A stretch of DNA of 60,134 nucleotides from Clostridium sp. (GTDB taxonomy: Bacteria > Bacillota > Clostridia > Lachnospirales > Lachnospiraceae): assembly GCA_023664325.1 (NCBI GenBank), contig JAMPFS010000013.1:1-60134 (forward strand). The letters run 5' to 3'. Below are positions 33,775-41,939 of this stretch, in pieces. Under the pieces are notes generated by a model. The model searched no databases and was not told where the DNA came from. It was given only the letters and a program-made list of their open reading frames with translations. A program made the translations under genes and the position numbers. Each line of letters starts with the position of its first letter. Within the stretch, counting starts at the first letter, position 1.

Positions 33775-34443
33775 ATGTTTACAGGAATTATAGAAGAAAT
33801 CGGAACGGTTGTTTCCGTCAGCAAAGGGGCGAAGTCTTCCAGCCTCACCCTGCAGGGGGATGTCATTTTTGAGGATATGAAGATTGGGGATTCGGTTGCC
33901 GTCAACGGTGTCTGCCTGACAGTCACGGGAAAGAACGCAAAGACCTTTACGGCAGATGTCATGGCGGAAACCCTGCGGCGTTCTTCCCTGGGAAGCCTGA
34001 AGAGCGGAAGCAGGGTAAATATGGAACGTGCTATGGCGGCAAATGGGAGGTTTGGCGGGCATATTGTCAGCGGTCATATTGACGGAACCGGTGAGATTGA
34101 ACATTTTGCAAGGGAGGATACCGCCGTGTGGATCACGGTTCGGACTTCGGAAAAAATCCTCAAATATATCATTGAAAAGGGTTCCATTGCCATTGACGGC
34201 GTTTCGCTGACAGTCGCTTATGTGGACAGCCGGTGCTTTAAAGTGTCTTTAATTCCGCATACTGCCGCCAATACGACACTGCTCGGCAAAAAAGCGGGCG
34301 ACATTGTCAATCTGGAAAATGATATTGTGGGAAAATATATTGATAAGCTGCTGCATGTGGAACAGTCGGAACCGGCGAACAAAGAGGAGATGGGAGCCGG
34401 GGGTATTTCCGTGGAGTTTCTTGCGGAAAATGGTTTTTTGTAG
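33775..34443 (+). CDS. ribE: Riboflavin synthase alpha chain
   Basis: A 222-residue protein with the two tandem lumazine-binding barrels of riboflavin synthase. Barrel 1 begins MFTGIIEEIGTV and has GDSVAVNGVCLTV and MAETLRRSSLG; barrel 2 has GGHIVSGHIDGTGEI, KGSIAIDGVSLTVAYV and SLIPHTAANTTL. It dismutates two molecules of 6,7-dimethyl-8-ribityllumazine to riboflavin. Full length. AGGAG is ten bases upstream. It lies ~2.2 kb from ribD and 1.4 kb from ribBA. Confidence 0.95.
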   Translation: MFTGIIEEIGTVVSVSKGAKSSSLTLQGDVIFEDMKIGDSVAVNGVCLTVTGKNAKTFTADVMAETLRRSSLGSLKSGSRVNMERAMAANGRFGGHIVSGHIDGTGEIEHFAREDTAVWITVRTSEKILKYIIEKGSIAIDGVSLTVAYVDSRCFKVSLIPHTAANTTLLGKKAGDIVNLENDIVGKYIDKLLHVEQSEPANKEEMGAGGISVEFLAENGFL

Positions 34444-34506
34444 ATTCCTTTTCGGAATGGTGTACCCGCTAAAAGCGAACATATATATTAATCAAAGGTG
34501 GTTTTC

Positions 34507-35082
34507 ATGGAAATTAAAAATCTATTAGATGTGACAAATCGAGATGAACTTCGAGTATGGTTTGAAAAATATCATCAAATTGAAAAAGAGTGCTGGGTAG
34601 TTGTAAAACGTGGCAGACCAAAGAATGACGGCACATTCTGGTACATTGATGCAGTAGAGGAAGCGATGTGCTTTGGATGGATTGACAGTACGACCAAAAC
34701 ACTTGATAATGGTATCACTGCCCAAAAGTTGGCTCCCAGGAGAAAAGGAAGCCTTTGGTCTGAACTGAATAAAGAGCGTTGTCGTAGAATGGAAAAACTC
34801 GGACGAATGACAGATGCAGGACGGGCTGTACTTCCTGACATGTCGTTTTCTGGTTTTATCATAGATGATGAGACATTACGGGCATTAAAGGCGGACGATG
34901 AAATTTGGAGACAATTTTGCAATTTTCCTGAATTGTATCAACGTGTCCGCATTGACACTATTCAGATAAAGAAAAAACAGCCTGATTTGTTTCAAAGCCG
35001 ATTACAAAAGTTGTTAGATAATACAAAGAAAGGCATTATGTATGGAGAGTGGAATGATAATGGGCGGTTGCTGGATTACTAA
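34507..35082 (+). CDS. YdeI/OmpD-associated (bacteriocin-protection-like) family protein
   Basis: A 191-residue soluble protein: KECWVVVKRGRPKNDGTFWY, then the family hallmark VEEAMCFGWIDSTTKTLDN, RRKGSLWSELNKERCRRMEK and a late RVRIDTIQIKKKQPDLF. YdeI-type proteins are linked in some bacteria to resistance against cationic peptides, but the biochemical role is unknown. ATG at 34507 chosen because AAAGGTGG ends six bases before it; a GTG at 34498 lies inside that site. Confidence 0.82.
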   Translation: MEIKNLLDVTNRDELRVWFEKYHQIEKECWVVVKRGRPKNDGTFWYIDAVEEAMCFGWIDSTTKTLDNGITAQKLAPRRKGSLWSELNKERCRRMEKLGRMTDAGRAVLPDMSFSGFIIDDETLRALKADDEIWRQFCNFPELYQRVRIDTIQIKKKQPDLFQSRLQKLLDNTKKGIMYGEWNDNGRLLDY

Positions 35083-35114
35083 TTATAGATGCTCACTCCA
35101 TATTTCATCCGATA

Positions 35115-35178
35115 TAGCCATGAGTCAAACTAAGTTTTCACAACGGGATTTTGATAATCGTGCGTTTTGCTCATCTCT
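35115..35178. repeat. Short palindromic repeat (rib-region family)
   Basis: Ends TAGCCATGAGTCAAAC and GTTTTGCTCATCTCT are imperfect inverted repeats; centre TAAGTTTTCACAACGGGATT matches the 32627 copy. Left end TAGCCATGAG is shared with the large foldback before ribD. Confidence 0.7.
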
Positions 35179-35292
35179 ACACCAGATACACTGGAAACAT
35201 TTTCTGAAAAGGGAGTTATATAAAGGGATTGCTTAAATGGGGAATCCGTTTTGGCAATGCAAGCGGATAGTGGCAGTATGGCAAGTTTAGAG

Positions 35293-35776
35293 TTATGTAA
35301 ACTAAATGGCATGGATAACTCTGGATAGGGTATAGACTGATGTAAATAAAATGATATTGCTCATTCTGTACAGAAAACAATATTATGTGAACTGGATAGT
35401 ATAAAGAACACTTTTATAGGATACAAGTTTATGTAAACTAGAACGTGATGTTATGTAAAGTAAAAGTTGGGATTATGTAAACAAAAAGATTTGGATTAAT
35501 TATTTCTAAATAGAAAATATATTGTAATATAGAAGAATTTTGTTGAAGCTCGTTATCAGATTTATATTTTATGGAAACATTATGTAACTAAGTTATGTAA
35601 ATAACTTATGTTAAGATATTATGCAAACGTGTTAAGGATGAGGAAAGAATTATGTAAATGCATTATGTATACTATTTATGTTAATATATTATGTTTACTG
35701 ATTGTGTGTGATTGCTATGCAAATGTTTTATGCACATATATTATGTATACAAGTTATGTAAAATCATTATGTAAAC
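35293..35776. repeat. Array of ~20 TTATGTAAAC repeats, 13-bp periodic, upstream of ribBA
   Basis: The 650 bases before ribBA are AT-rich and non-coding. TTATGTAAAC or close variants start at 35293, 35339, 35383, 35429, 35451, 35473, 35569, 35580, 35593, 35606, 35619, 35650, 35663, 35676, 35689, (35702 degenerate), 35715, 35728, 35741, 35754 and 35767. From 35580 on, spacing is 13 bases except one slip of 31; from 35429 to 35473 it is 22, and before that 44-46. All copies face the same way. The array stops 58 bases before the ribBA start. I cannot assign it: candidates are protein-binding iterons, multiple transposase sites of an IS end, or an expanded regulatory repeat. Confidence 0.85.
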
Positions 35777-35833
35777 AAACAGCGATAAAGCAGTTGAAGC
35801 AGACGATAACAATAAGATACAGGAGGTAGAAAA

Positions 35834-37036
35834 ATGTCTGAATTTAATACGACACTGGAATTGGCTGAGGAGTTAAAGGCAGGAAAATGTATTGTCCTTT
35901 TGGATGATGAAAACAGGGAAAATGAGGGAGATGTCATTTGTGCGGCTGAGTTTGCCACGACCGAAAATGTGAATTTTATGGCAAGCTATGCGAGAGGCTT
36001 AATCTGCATGCCAATGGATGCTTCGTATACGGAGCAGCTAAATCTGCCGCAGATGTGCATTACGAATACCGATAACCACTGTACGGCATTTTCCGTGTCG
36101 GTAGACCATGTGGAAACCACGACGGGGATTTCGGCTTATGAGCGTGGCATCACGGCAAGAAAATTTGTGGAGGACGGCGCAAAGCCGGAGGATTTCAGGA
36201 GACCGGGGCATATGTTTCCGCTGGAGGCGAGACCGGGAGGCGTTATCGAGCGGGACGGACATACCGAGGCGACCGTGGATTTTATGAAGCTTGCGGGATT
36301 AAAGCCGGTGGGGCTTTGCTGCGAGATCATGAAGGAAGACGGCATGATGGCGAGAAAGGACGATTTGATTGCTTTTGCGAAGAAACATGGCTTGAAAATC
36401 GGCACCATTCAGGATTTGATTCAATACCGGAAAGAGCATGAGGTATTTGTGGAATGCGTGGCAAAGGCGAAAATGCCGACACGCTACGGCGAATTTACGA
36501 TACATGGATATGTGAACAAGCTAAACGGTGAACATCATGTTGCCCTTGTAAAAGGGGATATTACCGATGGAAAGCCGGTGCTTTGCCGTGTCCATTCCGA
36601 ATGCCTGACCGGGGATGCGTTAGGCTCGGCCCGGTGTGACTGCGGGCAGCAGTATGATGCGGCGATGAAAATGATTGCCAAAGAGGGCAGGGGAGTGCTC
36701 CTTTATATGCGCCAGGAGGGAAGGGGAATCGGACTGATTAACAAAATCCGTGCCTATGCGCTTCAGGATAAAGGGCGTGATACCGTAGAGGCGAATCTGG
36801 AACTGGGATTTCCAGAGGATGCAAGGGATTACACGATTGGAACGCAGATTTTGGTAGACCTCGGAATCAAAGAGCTGCGTTTGATGACAAATAATCCGCT
36901 GAAAGTATATGGATTAAAAGGTTACGGCTTAGATATCGTGGAGCGGGTTCCGATTGTCATGGAACCCGGCGAGTATGATGCGTTTTATCTGAAAACCAAG
37001 CAGGAAAAAATGGGGCATATACTGAATTATAAGTGA
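35834..37036 (+). CDS. ribBA: Bifunctional RibBA (DHBP synthase / GTP cyclohydrolase II)
   Basis: A 400-residue enzyme supplying both riboflavin precursors. N-terminal DHBP synthase (1-200): DDENRENEGD, MDHVET-like SVDHVETTTGISAYERG, RPGHMFPLEARPGGVIER and GHTEATVDF. C-terminal GTP cyclohydrolase II (~205-400): CRVHSECLTGDALGSARCDC with the zinc cysteines, GVLLYMRQEGRGIGL and RLMTNNPLKVYGLKGYGLDI. Full length and intact. AGGAGG lies eight bases upstream. No FMN riboswitch directly precedes it; the leader instead contains the TTATGTAAAC array. ribH does not follow. Confidence 0.96.
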   Translation: MSEFNTTLELAEELKAGKCIVLLDDENRENEGDVICAAEFATTENVNFMASYARGLICMPMDASYTEQLNLPQMCITNTDNHCTAFSVSVDHVETTTGISAYERGITARKFVEDGAKPEDFRRPGHMFPLEARPGGVIERDGHTEATVDFMKLAGLKPVGLCCEIMKEDGMMARKDDLIAFAKKHGLKIGTIQDLIQYRKEHEVFVECVAKAKMPTRYGEFTIHGYVNKLNGEHHVALVKGDITDGKPVLCRVHSECLTGDALGSARCDCGQQYDAAMKMIAKEGRGVLLYMRQEGRGIGLINKIRAYALQDKGRDTVEANLELGFPEDARDYTIGTQILVDLGIKELRLMTNNPLKVYGLKGYGLDIVERVPIVMEPGEYDAFYLKTKQEKMGHILNYK

Positions 37037-37077
37037 TTACCTGATAGAAACAGGAATTTAACAGGAGGAAAGAAAAT

Positions 37078-37455
37078 ATGTGGTTTTGGTGGTTTATGCT
37101 TGTTTGTGATTTGCTTATTCCAATACTTATGGTTGCTGCCGGTAATATGATGTGGAAACATGCCCCTGAAAAAATCAATGGGCTAGTTGGTTATCGGACG
37201 GCGCGTTCCATGAAAAATATAGATACATGGAAGTTTGCGCAGGAGCATTGCGGCCGCTTATGGTGGAAAATCGGCTGGGTGATGTTGATACCGTCATTTG
37301 TGATTCATTTTCCATTTTACCACAGTTCGGAGAATAGGATTGGAGTTGTTGCGGCAATCTTATGTACGGTGCAGTGTGTGATTTTAATCGCATCTATTTT
37401 TCCGACAGAGAGAGCCTTAAAGAGAACCTTTACGGAGGAGGGGGAAAGGAGATAG
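37078..37455 (+). CDS. SdpI-family membrane protein
   Basis: A 125-residue protein with three hydrophobic segments (WWFMLVCDLLIPILMVAAG at 4-22, WKIGWVMLIPSFVIHF at 62-78, VVAAILCTVQCVILIASIF at 90-108) and the SdpI-type motif NGLVGYRTARSMKNIDTWKF followed by AQEHCGRLWW. Bacillus SdpI is an immunity protein and signal receiver for the SdpC killing peptide; many homologues stand alone, as here. AGGAGG precedes the ATG. It stands where ribH is found in conventional riboflavin operons. Confidence 0.85.
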   Translation: MWFWWFMLVCDLLIPILMVAAGNMMWKHAPEKINGLVGYRTARSMKNIDTWKFAQEHCGRLWWKIGWVMLIPSFVIHFPFYHSSENRIGVVAAILCTVQCVILIASIFPTERALKRTFTEEGERR

Positions 37456-37480
37456 TGTCTTATCAGAACAAAATCCACCT

Positions 37481-39760
37481 TTACAGCATCCCCGTCCAGC
37501 CATACAGCGGATACAGCGAAAACCATTTTGCCACTTCAAAGCCAAGCAGCTTTAAGACCAGAGGGACAGCCAGAAGCAGCAGGGCAAAAAACACGGTCTG
37601 CACCTGATTTTTTCTCCATAAGGATATCCCGATGACTGCCAGTGTAATCAGCATGGCTGCCACAAGCTGGGAAAGGACAAATAGCAGGACAAAGCACCCG
37701 ATTGTCATCGGAAAGGGAAGCCTTGCAAAATAGGAAATGCTTCTGATATCCGCACCTGCCCCTTGCATCGGGTAAACGGAAGCAATATGGCATATCCGGC
37801 TCACACTGCAGGCAATGGCAGGAACCGCCGCTGCCATACTGCAAATCAGGGTTTTACAGACCATTATCTTCCGTATCCCAGCTTTCGCTGCACGAATCAA
37901 AAACTGGGAGCCGCTCTGATATTCCATTGCCGGCACGCCGCTTACGGCAAGGATCATGCCGATGGTTAAAATCAGCAGGTCAACGGAAAAGGCATCCTCC
38001 ATAGCCCCAAACAGGTAAAGATATCCGGTATCATAAACAAAGCTGCCGCCCTCTGATTTTATGTGCGCATACTGTTCCTCGGCCCGCTGGAATGCAGAGT
38101 AAAAGGCAAGTGTCATATTTGCCTGCGCTTTTAAGGAATCCCCTGCGGCATCGCTGATGGCACCGGCGGCGATCATCCCATCAATTTCCTCTATTTTCTG
38201 CATGGCTTCCTCAAACCTCGCCTGTTCCGCTAAAATAAGCGCTTCCTTTTCGCCGGTCAGCTCTCCTTCCAGCTCAGCCATCAGTGTCTGGTAATACTGT
38301 TCCCTGACCGAAGGGGTATAGGTACGGCTGGCGTTCTTATATACAAGCAGCATGGAAAACAGCAAAAGGATGACGAATGCCTGATTAGTGACCAGTATTT
38401 TATATGCCTCATGCCGCCAAATGCTGGTGTGTGGCTTAAATGGGAGGATAGCGGGCAATTTCAGTTTCCTGATCTCAAAGCTTTTCATGTGGCAAAAACT
38501 CCACAGCCCGCCTGCTGTTCCGATTACGCAGACGATCAGGATAAGCCCAAGCGACAGCCCAAGCCTTGCCACGGAATACTGGAACAGATTAAAATTCAGG
38601 TAACTGCCATAAAGGTTTTCCGTTTTCATCAGTCCAATCAGGTTCATATATTTGAAAACGGACAGCGGTGAGCCTGCAGGAATCAGATAATAGAGTAATG
38701 CGCTTACGCCGATACAAGCTGCTCCTGCCAAAAACGGCAGGACTGCAATTTCTGACACGATACAGAAAATGGTAAGCACGGCGCCGGTGCCAAACAGCAC
38801 CAATGCCTTTGTCAGTACGGAAAGCAGGATATAGCCCAAAATGCTGATCGGAAGGCTGCCTGCGGCATAGGTGGCAGCCGATTGTATGCCTGCCGTAAAA
38901 TCAAACCAGCCGGTACTCTGTCCAAAGAAAATGATGCTGACAGAATAAAACAGGACTGTCAACAAAACACAGTAAATAAGCAGTGCCGCCAGCCTTGATG
39001 CCATGTTGTCCATTTGGCCATGTTTCGTGCTTCTGGTGATGAAAAACAGCTTTTTCTCTTTTTCCTCTGTAATCATGCTGGCAACAAAAAGCATCATGCC
39101 AAGAAAAAGCAGCCAGTCAGCCCAAACCGCTTCCATGGCGGAGACAAGCCCCTTAGACGGGGCAAACCGTATCGTCTGGCCGGTAAGCCCGGCATAATCC
39201 GCCGCACTTTTTTGCAGATTCCTCGAGCTGAAGGAATCTTTGCCGGTTCCGCTCCAAATGGATATTCCGCTTAAGGCTTCTTTCTGTTCCTGAATGGATG
39301 CAAGATACTCCCCATAGGCGGAAACCGTCTGCCACTCCGCATAAATTTCGTCAATCAGGCTGCATTCCTGTTCCAGGGAACCGGTAAAGGCAAGGTAGTC
39401 TCCCGACTGATACGGTTCATAATACCGTTCAAATACATCCGGCTGGCTTTGCAGTTCCTGGCTTGCCAGGGCATCTCCCATTTCATTGTGAAAGGACTGC
39501 ATTGCTAAAATGTCACGCACAAATAAGATACCATCCATTTTCTCCTTAAGCGCCTGGATGTAGTTTCCCTTTTCCGCCTCACTCTTATCCTGCAGCTCCT
39601 TCCCGATTGCTTTATATGCGGATAGCGGTGGCTGTGCTTCATCTGGCAGGGATGTATACCACAGCAGGAACAAATGAAGAAGCAGTAAAAAGCAGATGGA
39701 TAACAAAAAGCTTTTCTTTTTTAACAGCTTGCCCAGCTCAAATGGAATCAACCGAAGCAT
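37481..39760 (-). CDS. ABC-2 type permease, large two-half protein
   Basis: A 759-residue membrane protein built of two similar halves: each has an N-terminal helix, a ~150-residue coiled external domain and five or six helices (first half helix near 18-37, SFLLSICFLLLLHLFLLWY; second half near 430-450). Domain order suggests a fused pair of ABC-2 half-permeases. ATG at 39760 is used because GGAGAGGAGGG stands just before it; the upstream open frame to 40024 overlaps the ATPase gene and is a shadow. Overlaps the ATPase end by 23 bases. Last gene of the third ABC/two-component module. Confidence 0.82.
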   Translation of the reverse strand: MLRLIPFELGKLLKKKSFLLSICFLLLLHLFLLWYTSLPDEAQPPLSAYKAIGKELQDKSEAEKGNYIQALKEKMDGILFVRDILAMQSFHNEMGDALASQELQSQPDVFERYYEPYQSGDYLAFTGSLEQECSLIDEIYAEWQTVSAYGEYLASIQEQKEALSGISIWSGTGKDSFSSRNLQKSAADYAGLTGQTIRFAPSKGLVSAMEAVWADWLLFLGMMLFVASMITEEKEKKLFFITRSTKHGQMDNMASRLAALLIYCVLLTVLFYSVSIIFFGQSTGWFDFTAGIQSAATYAAGSLPISILGYILLSVLTKALVLFGTGAVLTIFCIVSEIAVLPFLAGAACIGVSALLYYLIPAGSPLSVFKYMNLIGLMKTENLYGSYLNFNLFQYSVARLGLSLGLILIVCVIGTAGGLWSFCHMKSFEIRKLKLPAILPFKPHTSIWRHEAYKILVTNQAFVILLLFSMLLVYKNASRTYTPSVREQYYQTLMAELEGELTGEKEALILAEQARFEEAMQKIEEIDGMIAAGAISDAAGDSLKAQANMTLAFYSAFQRAEEQYAHIKSEGGSFVYDTGYLYLFGAMEDAFSVDLLILTIGMILAVSGVPAMEYQSGSQFLIRAAKAGIRKIMVCKTLICSMAAAVPAIACSVSRICHIASVYPMQGAGADIRSISYFARLPFPMTIGCFVLLFVLSQLVAAMLITLAVIGISLWRKNQVQTVFFALLLLAVPLVLKLLGFEVAKWFSLYPLYGWTGML

Positions 39761-40481
39761 AACATCCCTCCTCTCCGAATATATGCATATATACTTCCTC
39801 AAGGTTTTTGCTTTCCCCGTATTTGTGGCAGAGTGCCTCCACGGTACCCCTGTCCACAATGCTGCCGCTGCGGATGAGCAGTATTTCCTTAGCAATCGGT
39901 GCAATATCCGATACGACATGGGTGGAGACAAGAATAATCTTATCCCCTGCCAGCGCCTGAATCTGTTCCCGGACACGCACGCGCTCCTTTGGATCAAGCC
40001 CTGCCGTAGGCTCGTCCAGTACAATCAGCTTTGGATTTCCAAGAATTGCCTGCGCGATTAAGATCCGCTGTTTCATTCCTCCCGAATATCCGCCAATCGC
40101 CCTGTCTGCCGCCTCCTGCATATTTACATAGGACAGCACGCGCAAAAGCTCATCCGCCACGTCCTTTTTGGAAATTCCCTTCAGCGCTGCCATATATGCC
40201 AGAAAACGCCTGCCGGAAAAGCTGTTGTAAAGCCCCTGCTGCTGGGGTGCATAGCCAATCAGACTGCGGAACTGCGCCCCCAATTTGTAAATATCCGTGC
40301 CATCCCACAATACAGCACCCTCCGTAGGCTTGATGTTTCCCGTGATAATGTTCATCAAGGTGGATTTTCCGGCGCCGTTTGGCCCAAGCAGCCCGTAAAT
40401 GCCGCAGCCAAGCGTAATGGAAACATCGTCCAGCGCCGTTTTATCCCTGTATTTCTTTGTAATATGGTCTAATTCCAGCAT
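39738..40481 (-). CDS. ABC transporter ATP-binding protein
   Basis: A 247-residue ATPase: Walker A GPNGAGKST (~38), Q-loop IGYAPQQQGLYNSFSG, signature SGGMKQRILIAQA, Walker B LIVLDEPTAGLDPKE, switch His in VSTHVVSDIAP. Of the type found with lantibiotic-related ABC-2 permeases. 14 bases after the lipoprotein gene and overlapping the permease gene. Confidence 0.92.
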   Translation of the reverse strand: MLELDHITKKYRDKTALDDVSITLGCGIYGLLGPNGAGKSTLMNIITGNIKPTEGAVLWDGTDIYKLGAQFRSLIGYAPQQQGLYNSFSGRRFLAYMAALKGISKKDVADELLRVLSYVNMQEAADRAIGGYSGGMKQRILIAQAILGNPKLIVLDEPTAGLDPKERVRVREQIQALAGDKIILVSTHVVSDIAPIAKEILLIRSGSIVDRGTVEALCHKYGESKNLEEVYMHIFGEEGCYASVDSI

Positions 40482-40495
40482 ATGTAAAAGCCTCC

Positions 40496-41878
40496 TTATC
40501 TGCCTGCTCCGATCATTTCAATGCTGCGGTAATTCTCTTTTCCCGAAAACAGGTCTGCTTTTTTCATCAGCGCATATTTATACTGATGGATTTCATAGGA
40601 GCCATCTCCGTAGCCCGTGGCATCGTAATCGTAGATCAATAAAGCCTCATCCCCGGTTTCTCCGCAAAATTCCAGCGCCCATCCATTACATTGGTTGACG
40701 AGCGGGGTTTGGGTGATCTCCCCTGTTTTTGTGTCTACAAAATACCATGTCTGGTTTTCGCCGCCGAGATTCCAATCCCTGCAGCACAGCGTATCTTCAA
40801 ATGTATACATCATCAGATTTTGCGGCAGTGTGCAAAGAGTTTTTTTCTCGCCTGTCTCTAAGTTGATGGCTTCGATATTCTGGTTTTCAGTGGATGACAG
40901 GTACATGCTGTCCCCGTTTAGCTGCATGGAGTTTTCGTACTGGTTTGGCTGTCGGCAGATTTCCCGCAATTGCCCGCCGTTTTCATTTAGGCTGGCATAT
41001 ACCGTGTCGGAATGATTATACAGATTCCGGTACACATCATCATCCCATATTTCTTCCCGTGAAATTTCCCGCCCATAGTCGATGCCGTACAGTATAAATT
41101 CGTTTCCGTGGCATCCGACAATGCGCCATGAAATATTGTCCCCGAAGTCCATCGGGCAGACCTCCTGCATTTGGAGCGAAGAAAGATTGAGAAATACCAG
41201 CCTGCGTTCCTGGGAGGTAGTGAATGTCGCCTCTTCCGTTTTTTCCGTCGAAAGCCTTTTGGTAATGAGATAAATTCCCGCATCATTTCCAATCACCATA
41301 TCTTCAATGGTTAAACCGGCATCAAAGGTATAGATTTTTTGGCGTTCGGTTCCGTCGGGATTTGCGCGGTACAGCGCAGCAGGGCTGCTTTCCACTGCGC
41401 TGTCGTCACCGATGGTAACGACGTTTTGCGAGCTGGAACCGTCATCATCATATTCACGGCTTAAAATATACAGGCTGTCCTGCAAGATAAACAGCCTGGT
41501 CGAAAAGATCGGAAAATCGTCATAGGAAAGCACGGCAGGGCAGTCTAAGGTATCATGCCTGCACCCTGCCGTACTGCACAGGTAAACCTCACGCCCAGAA
41601 GAAAAATCCATGTACATTAAATAGAACCCGTAATTTCCGTCACTTAACTCGGCTATCTCCGATGTCAGGTAGTAATAGCCATCCTCCGTGTTGCAGGATG
41701 GTTCGCCATTTTTGCTCAGCAATGTTTTCAGCCCGCCCGTTGGGGCAGTATCCGTTTTGGCTGCCGCTTTTTGCGGTTTGGAATGTTGTTCCGTATTTTT
41801 GGTATCGGCGGTTTGGCCACAGGCACACAGCGATAAGCACAGAGTTGTTGTCATCATAAACAGTAACCACTTTTTCAT
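40496..41878 (-). CDS. Lipoprotein of unknown function in ABC/two-component module
   Basis: A 460-residue exported lipoprotein: MKKWLLFMMTTTLCLSLCAC with Cys20 as probable lipid site, then a Lys/Thr-rich linker. The body has repeated strand-turn units (GYYYLTSEIAELSDGNYGFY, REVYLCSTAGCRHDTLDC, SMYLSSTENQNIEAINL, TWYFVDTKTGEI) suggestive of a beta-propeller similar to DUF5050-type surface proteins. A CxxxxxxHDxxxC segment near 108-118 could bind metal. Similar lipoproteins often accompany ABC-2 modules; it may capture a ligand for the kinase or transporter. Confidence 0.75.
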   Translation of the reverse strand: MKKWLLFMMTTTLCLSLCACGQTADTKNTEQHSKPQKAAAKTDTAPTGGLKTLLSKNGEPSCNTEDGYYYLTSEIAELSDGNYGFYLMYMDFSSGREVYLCSTAGCRHDTLDCPAVLSYDDFPIFSTRLFILQDSLYILSREYDDDGSSSQNVVTIGDDSAVESSPAALYRANPDGTERQKIYTFDAGLTIEDMVIGNDAGIYLITKRLSTEKTEEATFTTSQERRLVFLNLSSLQMQEVCPMDFGDNISWRIVGCHGNEFILYGIDYGREISREEIWDDDVYRNLYNHSDTVYASLNENGGQLREICRQPNQYENSMQLNGDSMYLSSTENQNIEAINLETGEKKTLCTLPQNLMMYTFEDTLCCRDWNLGGENQTWYFVDTKTGEITQTPLVNQCNGWALEFCGETGDEALLIYDYDATGYGDGSYEIHQYKYALMKKADLFSGKENYRSIEMIGAGR

Positions 41879-41939
41879 AAAAAAAGACCTCCTTGTGTTT
41901 CTTACAAGAAGATCTTAAAAGACAAAAGTCAAAAAACAG

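Noticed and set aside
35293..35776. CRISPR array
   Set aside because: Repeats are 10 bases with 3-base spacers at 13-base period and degenerate; no Cas genes nearby.
35608..35829. 73-codon ORF MLRYYANVLRMRKEL... upstream of ribBA
   Set aside because: It is generated by the TTATGTAAAC repeats read in frame by chance; 13-base units shift frame and there is no ribosome site.
39761..40024. 88-codon upstream extension of the large permease
   Set aside because: Overlaps the ATPase gene antiparallel frame region and lacks similarity; ribosome site and hydrophobic start are at 39760.
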